64,000 nucleotides of DNA from Polytrichum commune (GCA_950295325.1 OX485804.1:38552429-38616428), one strand, 5' to 3'; shown: positions 1 through 12,750, counted from the first letter of the stretch. Notes: generated by a model not told the origin, from the sequence alone. Numbers and translations are program-made.

Positions 1-1
1 T

Positions 2-1911
2 GCTCTGCAGCTGGGAGTTAGTCAAGAGAAGTTTGACAAAGTCAAAGCCACTGTACAACAATATGGCAACTTGATTGGATTTGGTGAGTCTTTCTAGTAA
101 TGAAATCTCTTACAGGATATCAGAAATAAATGGGGCTTCAATACTTGTGAAAGCATTTCAGTAATCTTACATTTCCTTGCTGACTCTTAGTTATTTGATG
201 GACCAATATGTATTTTAATCTGTAACTAGAGTTATTTTTTAACCCAATGGGACTTTTCATCTGGAGTTGGTCCCATATCATTTTTCATAGGTTGTTTTGC
301 ATATAAAATCAATAGTTTCTTTCTATTTGTGGTGCATGCTTGAAGGTAGTGTTTGAATTTGAATAAAGAGCAACCTATTTAGGTTCATTGAGGGCCAAAC
401 TCATTTTAGCATCTCTTGGCATGCCAAATTCAGTTTGACCCTTAAACAATATAGAATTTTGTTTCTCTCCAACTTCCACACTACCTCCAAGCATGCACCA
501 AAAACCTACTGAACATGGTTATGTTGCAAACCAACCAGCTCCCTATCAAAAGTCATGTTGGGTTAGTATCTGTCATTATTTTTTATCTTACCTGTTATTA
601 TATCTCATTGGAATCATCCTGGAAAACATGGGCAGTTGAAAGATTTTCATTGGGTGTGCGCAACCCAACGGCATTTCTTGCCGGATTTGTGGTATGCCTA
701 TATGAATCCTCACCACCTCAAGGTTCCATTCAGTAATTCAATTCAATGATTTGATTTAGTGCGACTGATATTCCGGTTGTTTGAAGTTTGTAGTATGACT
801 CTGAAAACTTGCATGTAACTGGGAGGTATATGCTCACGGAGATGGAAACTTGTGGAAATATATAAAGTCGAATTGTCAAATGGTTGAGGTTGATTGCATC
901 TGCAAATCTTATGATTTGTTCATATCTGTGTTGAGCAGGGTATCCAACCAGCTCGCTTTTTTGCTGGAGTTTGTGCCGGTGCTCTCTTCACACTCCCCCT
1001 GCAGGTATATACCCAACGACTTTGATAAGTTGAATGCAATATAATATTTTTAACCCTTTTTTTGGGGGGTGCCAAGCTGCTGATAGTTTCCCAAAAGCGG
1101 CATCTATTTCTAAAAGTAATTGTCACCAAACCTGCTTATCATCTACAGTAGTCAATTAAGGTGGGAGGTTTCAGCCTCATCAGGGCCTTTGTCGGTTGTT
1201 ATTGTGATTGCATCAAAAACATAATATGTGTGAAGGCTTAAAAGCTACTTTGAGAACGAAGTTCATAACAGTTAACATTATTCTGCAATGCATGTATTGT
1301 TAGTCATGGATGGAATCAGAGTGAAACCCTCATCTTTGATATAAGTGAAGGGCTGTTGCACTTGCGTCCAAATAGCAAGTTGCAGATTTAAAGAAAAATT
1401 ATTGACATCTTATTATTGATCAGATGACAATTGGATTTGCTCTCCGAGACCGTCCAGTAACTGCACTAGCCAGCGTGGCTGCTGCTGTGGTATGCTCTCT
1501 ATCCCAATTGTATGACAGCTATGATAATGATCTACCTTATTAAAACTGAATTTACTCTCATTAGAGAATGCAGATAGTACTGGGATTGGGCATGATATAA
1601 TATTATGATACTAGGTTTTTGCTATTTGTAGATCATAGAGACCTTTAGATTGGTTTCCTTCAATCTAATTCTGGTTTGCTACGTGCTGTGAGAATATCAG
1701 TCACAGTGGCTCTGGTAGTAGCAATAGGTTACTGAAGGTTGCTTCAATCACCTTCAGTCATATTCACATTGCAAAAATAAGTTGGTCTGCTGACAATATT
1801 TACGTTTTGTTGTCCATGTAGGGCATTTGGACAATATTTCCCTACGCAGCAGCTGCAATAGCCTCAGCTGTATATTTCACAAAGCAACGTTACAGCAAGC
1901 AATCTTCATAA
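2..1911 (+). CDS. C-terminal part of an unrecognised small membrane protein (5 exons, 5' end outside window)
   Basis: I do not recognise this family. Exons that join in phase are 2-83, 636-691, 939-1004, 1424-1489 and 1822-1911, ending in TAA and giving 119 residues. Each has AG/GT borders and phases 1-0-0-0. The first exon encodes a soluble, possibly helical stretch (ALQLGVSQEKFDKV). Exon 3 (GIQPARFFAGVCAG) plus exon 4 (MTIGFALRDRPV) and exon 5 (GIWTIFPYAAAAIAS) form two or three Ala/Gly-rich hydrophobic stretches, followed by a basic tail (KQRYSKQSS). This suggests a small integral membrane protein with a short basic C-terminus. Exon 2 (GVRNPTAFLAGFV) resembles the start of exon 3, so it may be an alternative or duplicated exon. 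However, it is needed to bridge the phase of exon 1 to exon 3. Intron 1 carries a palindromic MITE. The gene is well supported as coding, but its function is unknown. Confidence 0.6.
239..565. mobile_element. Family A palindromic MITE in intron 1 of the first gene
   Basis: The left end (TTAACCCAA) and right end (TTGGGTTA) are inverted copies. Further in, GGTTGTTTTGCAT, GCATGCTTGAAGGTAGTGT and AGGTTCATTGAGGG recur in inverted order, so most of the 327 bp can fold on itself. The same sequence occurs at 3360-3510, 46575-46790 and 51877-52231. No coding capacity is visible. I could not find a clean target duplication. Confidence 0.65.
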
Positions 1912-3063
1912 TCCATGCAGCTATAAATCATTCTTTTCAATTAACGAATCTTCAGTGAAAATTCTTCATGTTTACCTACACATTTAGGGACATTGCTATT
2001 TCGGATTATCATGCAAATTGAAATGTCAAATTTGACAGCAGAATATTGAGGTGAATCCTTAGTCCACTACAGGCTGAAATGCTTTCCAGACCTTTGAAAG
2101 GAATATGGATAGGTCGTGCATAATGTGATTATAGATTGAAACTTCTGCAGTGCACAAAAGGTTCCCACATGGTATTTTTTATCTTGGGCCCACCTGCTTT
2201 ATTTATGATTTCCTCAACAATTGAAGAAACAACACTTCCTCTCGAAAGAATTTAGATTTGGTGCCAATTCGGACCATGGTATATACTACATATCAAGTAA
2301 CGTACTAAGTTACAACTTTGGATTGTTGTATACATCTACTGTGAAGATTTGAAAAGCAAGGCTGGATTACACTGAGACACTAGCATCCTTGCGTCTCTCT
2401 TGCACATTGAGCCCAAAATATTTAAGCCTCTAAGACTCAATAATATTCAACAAACAGCCCAAAAACATCGTATGTCCTCTACCTATTCTACTGCTTCTGC
2501 GAATGGAAAGCATAGGCCTGACAAGCTCACAAAGAAGAGGAATGAATACCTCACAAAAATCTCATTCCATGAATATAAGATCATCAACTCTATGCAACAC
2601 TATTGACAACCTGCTGTGATTAACTTGAAAATTGGGCTAATCTCACTTAAGTAGCTATCCAGTTTGTCAGAAATTAGCCTTGGAAGAGGAAGAAGGGTTT
2701 AGGCTTAGAGGTTAATGATATGCAAAAAATTCGGCTAATAACTCGGGACTATGGCTTTCTGGATGCCATGGCACCGTCTTCTGCCCCCCTTTTCTAAGCC
2801 CAAGAAGGAACGAGGCCCCGAATTTGATGGAATTGATTGCATTCGATCAATTATCCAACTTACTTTGCAGAAATTGAATCATTAAGGTCTTTATCCCTTG
2901 TCCCTCTAATTTTCCCACATGGGCAGCTCCAAATTTTCGTAGAATCTCTAGGTAGAATCTGACACAGAAGGGTTGGATACAAGAAGAGATTGAAAGTTTT
3001 TGTGCATTTTCCATTTCGGCTAGGAGTAGGTAGGGTTTGGGGAATTCGTTGTTGTCTTTTGAG
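1912..3063. other. Intergenic region, 3' flank of the first gene and 5' flank/5' UTR of GLYR
   Basis: No gene is seen here. The left part should hold the 3' UTR of the upstream gene and the right part the promoter and leader of the GLYR gene. No convincing TATA box or repeat was recognised. Confidence 0.4.
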
Positions 3064-6000
3064 ATGGAGGCAATGGCGATGTCGAAGGGGATGATGAAGA
3101 TGGTGCAAAAACCATTCCTATTTTCTGGCCTTCTTTCGACAAATAAGAGCGTCTTCTTCCATGGCTGTGCATCTCCCCTTGTCGCCTTCAAATCTCGGCA
3201 CCCAAATTCGGGGATCCTCAGCTCGCCATCGAAATCCTGCTCTACCGTCTGCAAAACTTCTCGCAAGAGCTTCATCGTCAGAGCTTCTTCTTCTTCTAGT
3301 ACAGGCTTCTTCTCACATTCAATCCTTAAGTCAAGAATTTCATGTAATGGAGTCATTCGCTAACTCAACGGGACTTTTCGTCTGGAGTCGGTCCCCTATG
3401 ATTTTCTATTGGTTGTTTTGCATTACACTATCAATAATTTCTTTCCACTTGTGATGGAAGGTTTTGCATGCAAAACAGCCAATTCTCTTACAAAGCTAAT
3501 GTTGAGTTAGAGGATAAATCTAACGACAATGTCATGATGCATTGGAGAGAAGAATAATGGAAATTGCTTTTGGGTGTGGAATGTTGATTGAATGGCACAG
3601 CGGCTGGAGAGCAAGGGCCCAGCATTGGGTTTCTCGGATTAGGTATCATGGGGACCGCCATGGCTCGCAACCTTGTGAAAGCAGGGTAAGCACAATAAAT
3701 CCACTCTTATTTTTCCCAATCTCTTTCCTTATATGACCTGAATAAAAGTTTCTTGTATGACTTGAAGTCTCTAAATGTGTGAGCACAGTAAAGATTTCTC
3801 GGCATTGGTTACTATGGCACAAACGCTACATCGGACCAGAGTTCCCTACTTCCCAATGCCTTAACGGAAGTTCGATGTAATGAATTCATCAGGGCAATGG
3901 AATTTGCGAAGAAGGAAGTACAGTCGATTTAGATTTTGTACAGGCATAATTAGTATGGATAGTGAACGGGAGTTTTCAGGATACCTTCAGATTCCATAGC
4001 ATGTTCATTTTGTTGGGTGTTGTTCAAATTTGGATGTACACTTTCCACATGTTTTCGCTGGACCAGGATCCTAAAACTTAGATATTTCCCATTAGCTGGA
4101 AGACCGTTGGTTGTTGAATCTGGCCCCTGGAGCGGTGTAAATACATTTGGAGAAACTTTTGTCAAATCCTTGCTTCACATTCTAAATTCAGATTATTCAT
4201 TGAAAGATTCCCTCTCATTTTCGCTAGTTCTTCTTCAATTTTCTTTTGAATATATGATGGTGTCACTCAAGCTTTCTTAACAAAGATAGGTATTTGAATG
4301 AATGTTGAATCATGTCCAAATTTTACTTATATAGTAATGACAATGGTTACTTCAGAAGTAGTCTTCTAAGTGAAGATGACGGACCTTCAAAGAGAGCAAA
4401 CTCACATATACCTTCACATGAGAGAAGTTTTTTTCTGATTGTTTGGTTCCCAATATTTTTTTAAAACCCCGGTTTTCCCACTTCTGAGACTTCGGTGTAA
4501 AGTCTTTAATCACTCTGGTTTCTTTCAAATTAAGACATACACACTCATTGATCAAGTCTCTGCATTGTTTTCTTAAGAAATACCCAAAATTGTATGTAAA
4601 CATGAACTCCGACTTGATTGATTGTAAAAAAGTCTGATTATAACAGGCAGAATCAGTGTTTGTGTCCAGGTATGATGTCACTGTATGGAACAGGACTACC
4701 AGCAAATGCGATGATCTTGTCAATGAAGGAGCCAAGTGAGTTATTTTTAGCACAAAATGTACTCAGCCCACTATCAACTTGCAAACTCAGTTCCTCCTCC
4801 CCACCTAATTGAACCTCATTGGTTAATTATGCTCTTCATGTCATTTTTGGAGACCCGTAAATAGAGGACATAGATGAATTTTCATGGAAAATGCACTGAC
4901 AACCAATATCAATATTTTTTGAAGTTCTGAAATTTTAAACTGTTCACGTGAATTGCAGGCGGGGAGCAACTCCAGAGCAGACAGCAGCAGCTTGTGACAT
5001 CACATTTGCGATGCTCGCAGACCCAGCTGGAGCAGTTCGGTCCTCTCCCTTATTTTATAACTCAAATCTCACATAATTGTCATCATAGCCTTAGATGTCA
5101 AAAACTGATGGTTTATAGATTGACAAATGTCTCAATGATTGTGGCTTTTAGAGATGAATTTAGAGTGACTTTGAGCATCCTCTGTCTGCATGAAGGTTCA
5201 GCTTGGGCCAAATATTTTGCAAGAGTTTGTGAATCTCACATTGTGCATTTACAATTAAGGAGATCCTGAGACAACTCCGACAAGTGCAAACAATGTGGGT
5301 ATATTGACCTTGGCAGACTTTTTATCTGTAACCTGGTACAGATGGAGGTTGCTTGTGGCCCAGAAGGCGCAGTTAAAGGATTGAGTTCTGGTAAAGGGTA
5401 AGTCAAAGGTTTTGCACTCCCAACTTTGTGGCTATACAATACAAGTTTCCAGAGAGTGGTGTATTATTTGATTAGCACGTTAAAATGATACCTAGTCGTG
5501 TATAATGTAATCATTTCACGATTTATGTGTTATTATTTTTCACCAATTTGCTCCATTGTAGAATAATGTGGCAGAAACTGAGTTATAATGCAATCATCTA
5601 CGCTTAATCAGGAATCTATCATATTATTTCAACATTTATTGTTTCTACATGAAGAGTGGCTTAAACTGAAGGCCTTAACCCACATCTCATAGGAACTCCG
5701 AGGTTAAGCCTCCCAAGGCCAGAAAAGGACTTGGATAAGTTACCTACCTAACCCTTGATTTCCAGTGCACTCTACTACCTATGGTCCACCCAATCATAGT
5801 GGGGGGTATCTAGGTGTGAACAAGATCTTTTCAACTGACCATGTGGGAGAACCTAGGGCCTTGCCCTTGGGGGAGATAGGTGTTGGCCGGCTTTTTTGTG
5901 CATGTTCAAGGTGTTCATCGTTGAAAGGAGACAGTAGTGTTCGAGGGCCCTCTACTTGTTGTAATGCCCATTTTTGGATTACACATAGATTGAGACCAAC

Positions 6001-9000
6001 TCGAAAATGAAGCAACAATATAAATCACACCGGTGGCAACATTGGAGTCATCTTTCTTTGCTTTGTTATTTCTACGTGATAAATTTGCCTATGGAAGGTT
6101 GTGATGTACACTTGCTTGCAGATTCTAAAACCCATTCTTTAAATTTCTATACCTATGTTTTCAGGTATGTGGATGTGTCAACAGTTGATGGTGAAACATC
6201 TAAAGCCATCTGCAGTGTTGTTCGGGAGAAAGGAGCGGAGTTTCTTGAGGTGAGAAGATACTTCATACCTAAGCTTGAAGGCCCATGACTATTGAAATCT
6301 AAAATTTCTCATTGGTGTATAATGCCAAGACCATCCCACCTCACTTTAAATTAGAGCTTGAGGGACTAAAGAACCCAGGTAGTTTGAATGGATGAACAAA
6401 ACTACACAAAGTCTTACATGGCATGCAATGGATAATGTTGCATGGTGTACTAGATTTTGCATCAAGCTCATCTCGAAGAGGTGGGTCTAACACAAATTGG
6501 GGAGACCATGACATTTTAGTCATGCCACATTAGTGTCACTTTATTTATTTTTGGTCTTGGACTCTAGTATAAATCCACCCTAACTTTGCATAAACATGAT
6601 TTGCAGGCACCAGTGTCAGGCTCCAAGAAACCTGCAGTGGATGGAACTTTGATCTTCCTTACTGCAGGTAATGATATCACAATAGCCTATGAGTTGGGAG
6701 GCCTATGTGATTGATAAAAGAGAACAAGAATCTTCACATCGACCTCCCATAAGTTTCACTTCTCAACTCTAATTTTGAAGGTTGAAATAACAATCTGTAT
6801 GATTCATTGCAATTGCTAACTAAATGAGACAATTCCTGATTCAATCCATAGGTTGAAATTGTCTGTGGGGTTGGAAGTGCCCACATGCCTTACATTTGCT
6901 TGGTGTTGCGTTTGCAGGTGACAAGTCGTTGTATGACAAGGCTTCACCATTTCTGGACGTCATGGGCAAGGTGGGACTTGAATATTATTTTCAACACTCA
7001 CGATCTGAATTTTGTCAATATGTACTATTGTCACTGTGACAATCAGATCTCTTTGGTTGAAGTGACAATCATAATTCTTCTCTCCAGGACTTTCCTCTGT
7101 GGGGGATTTCACTCCTGTGTAAAGAGAACTATTTGTGAGAAAAGATAGAGTCCCAGTTAATGGACCAAAAGTATTAAAAAAACAAAATTTCTAGAACATC
7201 TAGGATCTGGGAAATTCATTTTCAAAATATACCAAATATACTACAGTTATCCTTTAAGTCTCTCAAAGACTCATGTTTTGGTGGGGAGCTCCTCGCCACT
7301 TTTGATATCTTATAATGTTTGTTGACCAGAAGACCACTATATAAAAATGAACTCCTTCTCAAATTTTCAAGAGCATCATTTTAGGTGCCTTCAAAAGTTT
7401 GCCATGAAATTCGCTTTTTATCTAGCCATGCTTTGCAAGAATATCCATCAAGTATTTTAAATATCTCATGAATATGCACATTACTTCATAGCCCCTTGGA
7501 AATACCCATGTATCTCATGTGGTTCATATCTTTACAAGAAATTAACCCCCATGCTCTCCTTTGGGGGAGGCTCGATCACGATTTACCCTTAATAATTGAC
7601 TGATTTGGGACTATCTCGAATTTACCATTGTGCAGTCCAGATTTTACCTCGGAGATGTTGGAAATGGTGCAGCTATGAAGCTTGTAGTGAACATGGTCAT
7701 GGGCAGGTTAGATTCACCATATACTTTGAATGTGTGAATTAAAGATGAGCTGAGAACTTCCCTCGCCATGGACTATCATGTTGCTTTATATGTTTGAACT
7801 TTAGTAGATGGTGCAATGGCTTTCAAAGTGAGTATGTAATTTTGTTAAATATAGTAACTAAAGTTTTATTGTATGTCATTTATTGTATCATGCCATGACA
7901 TTATTAAGTACCGTTCCATTCTAATAATATCAATACATTGCTCCACCTAAGTTTTTCAGCATGAATGTGCCAACGCAATGCTTTGCTGTGAGAATAAACA
8001 AAGTATTATTTTGAATAGCATCTAGCTTATTCCCAGCCCCACCCAACGTACATACTAAGTTGAATTGTGAACCTTTCCATGCAGCATGATGGCATCATTT
8101 TCAGAAGGCTTGTTACTGGGAGAAAAAGCTGGGTTGGACCCCAAGACCATCATTGAGGTAACTTAACCTTGGTAGAATTTCTAGAACTCTTATATTATCA
8201 TAGCAAGTTGAACATGTTTCGATTGGTATTAGAAGGCCTCTTACCCTAAACTCGTTCTTGAATAACAAAGTAGACATACCTAATTCACCTATATTCAAGC
8301 AGTATGTGATTCGGTGTGGGTCTAAGAACAAACACCAAAAAAACATGTGTTCAAAAGAGATTAAGACTATATGTTTAAAATATGCAAACCATTCTAGGAT
8401 CAACAATCTACATGATTGGGGGGACCTATATAACCACTTAATGAGCACAAAAACCTCACTTTGATAATGAAAAAGATATTCATATGAGCTCTAAAAATCA
8501 TGAGGCAAATGGCCATGGACATGATTTGACAATCATCTCAGACTAATTGCATGTTTCATATCCTACCAGAAGTAGGTGCAGAGAGAAAAGTATCCGAATA
8601 ATGCTCATCTACCTTGAAGCTGTGAAAGTTCTGATTGTTTCATGCAGGAACTCTTGTGTGGGAGGATTGAATGCTCTTTTTGGAAAGAGCAAAAGTCCTT
8701 CAAAGAAGAAATAAGAACATAACCTTTCATTATTACTTTGGATGTTTATTGCTGTGAGCTGCAATATTGGTTCAGGTTGTAGGGCAAGGTGCAATCAGTG
8801 CTCCCATGTTTGCCATGAAGGGTCCGTCGATGGTGGAGGGCAAATACCCAACTGCATTTCCTCTGAAGCACCAACAGAAGGTACTTTCTTTTGTCCATAA
8901 GATTTTAATTCCTTGGGACTATTCTTTCATCAACAGAGTTTCCAGTAATTGAAGCACATCCCACATGCTATGCTTAAGCGGTTCAATACGGCTGCTTATG

Positions 9001-9506
9001 TCAACCAGACGCCAATATTTGAGTGGTATATGGGTAGGTGTGGATTTGTGAATGGACACCAGAAAGTTAAGTATTCAAAAGAGATTGGATCACATGCTTC
9101 AAATTTCTTAACTTATCGAGGTTCATTAGGTAACATCATCATTTCGGGAGCTTATATTATCATATAAGAAGAAAGAGAATCTTCACTTTGATGATGAATA
9201 TGAGCTCCAGATATTATGAGGAAAATGGCTACGACCTTGGACCATTGAATTGAATTGTAGCTATTGGATTTGGATTTGGATTTGAATTGAATTGTGGTGA
9301 TGACTCTGATTGGGATTTGGATATGGAATTGTGGTCATTTGTCAAAGGATCTGCGTCTGGCACTGGAGCTAGCAGAGACCCTAGGCCAACCTTCACCCGT
9401 AGCCGCCGCAGTTAACAGTGTATACGAGAAGGCAAATTCAAGTGGTTTGGGTGACAAAGACTTCTCAGCGATAATTGAAGCTTTGAAGGCGGACATGAAA
9501 ATGTAA
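3064..9506 (+). CDS. GLYR2: Glyoxylate/succinic semialdehyde reductase, organellar type (12 exons)
   Basis: This is an NADPH-dependent beta-hydroxyacid dehydrogenase that reduces glyoxylate to glycolate and succinic semialdehyde to 4-hydroxybutyrate. Exons are 3064-3298, 3601-3685, 4670-4735, 4959-5034, 5342-5397, 6165-6249, 6607-6667, 6918-6970, 7636-7706, 8085-8157, 8776-8880 and 9348-9506. They sum to 375 codons in one frame. Residues 1 to about 78 are Ser/Lys-rich with few acids, like a plastid/mitochondrial transit peptide, which points to GLYR2 rather than the cytosolic GLYR1. The Rossmann motif GLGIMG is at about 91-96, the substrate loop APVSGSKKPA at about 202, and the catalytic-lysine segment GNGAAMKLVVNM has Lys at about 254. 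The C-terminus GLGDKDFSAIIEALK matches the family. The start at 3064 (MEAMAMSKG) was preferred over the in-frame ATG at 3037. Both are possible. Introns 1, 10 and 11 carry repeats. The match to the plant family is close along the whole length. Confidence 0.93.
3360..3510. mobile_element. Short family A MITE in GLYR intron 1
   Basis: The element has 10-bp perfect terminal inverted repeats, CTAACTCAAC and GTTGAGTTAG. Inside are the family A sub-ends (GGTTGTTTTGCAT and its inverse GCATGCAAAACAGCC). It lacks the central half of the longer copies. It sits between the exon 1 donor and the exon 2 acceptor, so it should be removed by splicing. Confidence 0.7.
8250..8545 (+). repeat. Family B interspersed repeat, GLYR intron 10
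   Basis: This copy belongs to a repeat of about 300 bp found about ten times in the window. Landmarks in order are a 'cacctatatt..agtggtatgtg' box, 'caccaaaaa..atgtgtt', 'agagatt', 'gggacctatatgaccacttaatgagcac' and 'gatattcatatgagct'. No terminal inverted repeat, poly(A) tail or open reading frame was seen, so the class is undetermined. Confidence 0.6.
8975..9240 (+). repeat. Family B interspersed repeat, GLYR intron 11
   Basis: This is a second copy of family B, recognised by 'tatttgagtggtatatgggtagg', 'gaatggacaccag', 'caaaagagattgga' and 'gatgaatatgagctccag'. It lies just upstream of the last exon. Confidence 0.55.
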
Positions 9507-11136
9507 CATGTTACATTACCAGACCTGACATTACTAGAATAGTTGAGAAGTGTAGAGTAGCATCTAGGAGGTTTCCGTTCGAGGCCCTAGCAATTTTTGA
9601 GCTTTCTTGAGGTGGAGTCTTAGTCAGCTACATAAGGTGAGTTGCACCTATTGTGGACACCTTGAGCAATTAAGAATATGTATGATCACGAAATATAAAT
9701 TACATGAGCACATTACCAAATCCAAACGAGGAACATGAGAGTTGATCTTTCAATATTTGGAATTAATGTGAATTTCTCATGAATTCCTGGAAATGAAACT
9801 CAATAGTGGTTTTCTTTTATGGTTTTCTTTAGATATATATAGTTCAAACTTGGATATGTATCTACATGTTAGAATTCATTATTGAGCCATTATAGGTCAT
9901 TTTCAAGATTAGGTTTACCCAACTTACATAACAAAACTTGACCCCCTCTAGGTTTGTGGTTCATTCACCTCAAATGACTTTGTCTAATCTAATTCGGGGT
10001 CTGTAGAACTAATTTTGGTGTTAAATCAGTTCAGAATAGTATCTTCCAGGTTGCATACTATTTAAGACTTTTATGGCATATGAATGAGAGATAAGGTAGA
10101 AAAACCGAAAATGGTGACTGACCACAACTGGTGCACTAAACTAGGGGTAGATCGGTTCTTGTGTGGACCCAAAATGGTTAATTGTAAGATTGGTGGCTTG
10201 AAAGGATGCAGTGATTGGCCAGATAGATGTTGTTTCACACCACTTGAGATCACTTTTGGGTGTCATTAAGTTAACCATTTTGTGTGCAAAGTAGGATATT
10301 TTGATGCTCAATTCAGGGAAACTCTACTGTATGAGTAGCAAGTTTTGACTTACTTGCCTCTTTGGGAAAATGTACCTAATTACTTACATAGAATTAAATT
10401 ATGAAACAACTTGCATTCCTCAACATTTCCTTTACTCCATCTTTGAGACAATTTTTTGCACAAATTTCACGCCACTCTTTCTAGTCAATTCAACTTATTT
10501 TCACCGTTTTCTAGATATCTACCTTAAGCTCAAATGTGATAACTCCCTCTCATGGAATGGGCTACCCTTTGGACCTCAAAATTTGGCAAATTTGGATAGA
10601 GTCCGTAATGAATTCAAGGTCATGTAACCGAGTGTGTTTCTCGATGATGGTTTTCAAATGTTGGTGCAGTAGTACACCGCTTGAGTTGTGACAGAAACGT
10701 CATAACAACATAACTACTGAGCTAATTAATTGTGTTCAGTTGCCCTACCTTCAATTCAATATGAAGCACTAGGATTCCGGCATCCAAAGGTTTTATTCTC
10801 GAATCTACTGAGAAGCCCATGAATACAACTCATCAACTGAAGTAATGTTATGAATGTTTCAAAGTGAATTACCTATTATTAGTATTGTACATTATGGACA
10901 TCACCAACTACAACTCTCTACAGTAACCGTTCACCGTAAGGTAGTCTTCATTGGTTACTATTTCCAATTAGCCCATTTCTCCTACGATAATAAAAACGTG
11001 ATTAATACGAGATGAATTACAAATGGAGATGTAGTGAGACCATACACATATTCCTTAGTATAATATTTGGTGCTCATACGAATATCTTATTCATTTCAGA
11101 AGAAAGGATTCTCCTTTTTAAATGATAGGTTCCCCC
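9507..11136. other. Gene-free stretch after GLYR
   Basis: The 3' UTR of GLYR should lie at the left. Positions about 9930-10090 hold a partial family D repeat ('cttgaccccctctaggtttgtggttcattc'). The remainder is AT-rich and shows no gene. Confidence 0.45.
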
Positions 11137-11359
11137 CCGCGTCACTGAGGCACAGATTAGGGAGCCGGGCCTGTGGCCGGCTCCCACAATCTGAGTCGTT
11201 CACTTCTAAACATTCATCCAACGGTTGATAATATCCTAGGTGGCGGGCGCCCATGGTCGGGCACGGGTCCCAAACGCAGGGGGGCATGCAAGGTCCGCCA
11301 CGGGTCCCGGAACGCAGCTCCCCATTAACTACGGTCCAAATTAATTGATGTCCAAATTA

Positions 11360-12750
11360 CAGTCTAACCTTGATAATGTCACCCTTGTTAATAGAACACC
11401 TTGATATTGTCACCTAAAAGTTTGAAACCGATTTTCATAGTGTAAAACTCCCTCGTTATTATCCCTATCACCCTTGATAATGTCACTATTTTTTTTCAAA
11501 ATCCGTAGTGTAAATGTGATAATATCAAGTATGGATGGATTGTATGGGTGGGCATGGGTTCGATATTATTGTTCATGGGTGAGCATGGGCTAAAGCAAAG
11601 CATATTAGGGGTCATTGAATGAGCTCTCATTCAATGCTTTCGGCATAGTGGGATGCCTTGTGTAATTTCAAATTTGGTACGTGTTTCGGAGTCCAAATGC
11701 TCAATTCCACATACTCACAGTTGTCTGTAAGTTGAGGCCAAAGGTGGAAGTTCACAAACACACAGATACACTTCCTGCTGATTTTTCTTGCTGATTGTTC
11801 GACTCACAGCAACTTGGTGGTGGTGGTGGGTTTCTTCCCCTTATAACTTGCATTCCACAAATTTGAATGTTTAGTTCTAAGTTCTGTCCTTGCTCTTGCT
11901 TGTAAATATGTTGATATCAGTAATTTTCCTGAAGTCTTGACCTTCACCTGTTCATCTGTAACTACCAGCTGGTTCTACCTGTTCGTTGAGCACCAACCTT
12001 GATTGATGAACAAGTGCTGCATGCGGAAATGGTGGGATGCTGTGTGTGATTTCATTTTTGATACATGTTTCGGAGTCCAAATTAAATGCTCAATTCCACA
12101 TACTCGCAGTTGTCTGTAAGGTTAAGCCTGTAGAAAAGCTTTGTCCTTTGGAGTACATAAACATGGAAGGTGAAGATGATTTTGAGGTGGAATTTTCTAC
12201 TGAGGAGCTTGTGCAATTAGTGCAAGATGGCGAACATGTTCTTGATTCCATGGCAGTGGACCCATTGATTGTTGATAGTAGTGATGATGAGTCTAAAGTA
12301 GTGAAGCTAAGTGATGCACAAAAATATGCTAAAGATGTTTTGAATTTTATGGCTAGCCAAGGTTCTCAGATTTTCAGCACTCATGAGTTGTTAGAAATGG
12401 AAAAAATCCATGACAAACTCATTAGAATTGGTGTTGCACATTTAACATCAACTAAACAATGTGACATTAGAAGCTTCTTTGTCTCTAGTGAGAGGTCTTT
12501 ACCTGATCTCAATGACACATTATGATGTGCTCTTGTTGTTATTCACAATTTTGAATTAGATCTTACATTCAAAAACATTGAAGTCTTGTATTTGTTATTT
12601 TTTTTAAATTGTAATTATATTTTGATTTTCTACATATATTTTGATAATATCACATTATGCACAAAATGTGACATTATCAAGTATGTCACACCTTGTTTAT
12701 ATCACACTTTTTGGTGAAACGGAGGGTGTGACATTATCAAGGTTAGGGTG
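11360..12750 (+). mobile_element. Internally deleted Tigger/pogo-like (Tc1-mariner superfamily) element
   Basis: Terminal repeats start CAGTCTAACCTTGATAATGTCAC on the left and, read inward, CACCCTAACCTTGATAATGTCAC on the right. They are flanked by the dinucleotide TA on both sides (11358-11359 and 12751-12752), the target duplication of the superfamily. The motif CTTGATAATGTCAC, in either orientation and with small changes, recurs near both ends (about 11369, 11402, 11472, 11517, 12637, 12667 and 12727), as expected of transposase binding sites. Only the C-terminal end of the transposase remains. About 90 bp at 11645-11735 are repeated at 12030-12120. Confidence 0.75.
12121..12525 (+). pseudogene. 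C-terminal remnant of a Tigger/pogo transposase
   Basis: The open frame after a plausible acceptor at 12120 reads VKPVEKLCPLEYINMEGEDD and continues to a stop at 12525. It has an acidic stretch (DSSDDESKVV), then an amphipathic segment (SDAQKYAKDVLNFMASQG), and ends in STKQCDIRSFF. That order, with a closing Q-x-x-I-x-x-F-F, is typical of the C-terminus of Tigger/Jerky/CENP-B-type transposases. The HTH/CENPB DNA-binding part and the DDE catalytic part are absent, so it cannot act as a transposase. An ATG lies at 12163. Whether the remnant is expressed is unknown. Confidence 0.65.

Noticed and set aside
2847-3356. 169-residue open frame on the minus strand
   Set aside because: It is antisense to the well-supported first exon of the GLYR gene and its leader. 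No family match.
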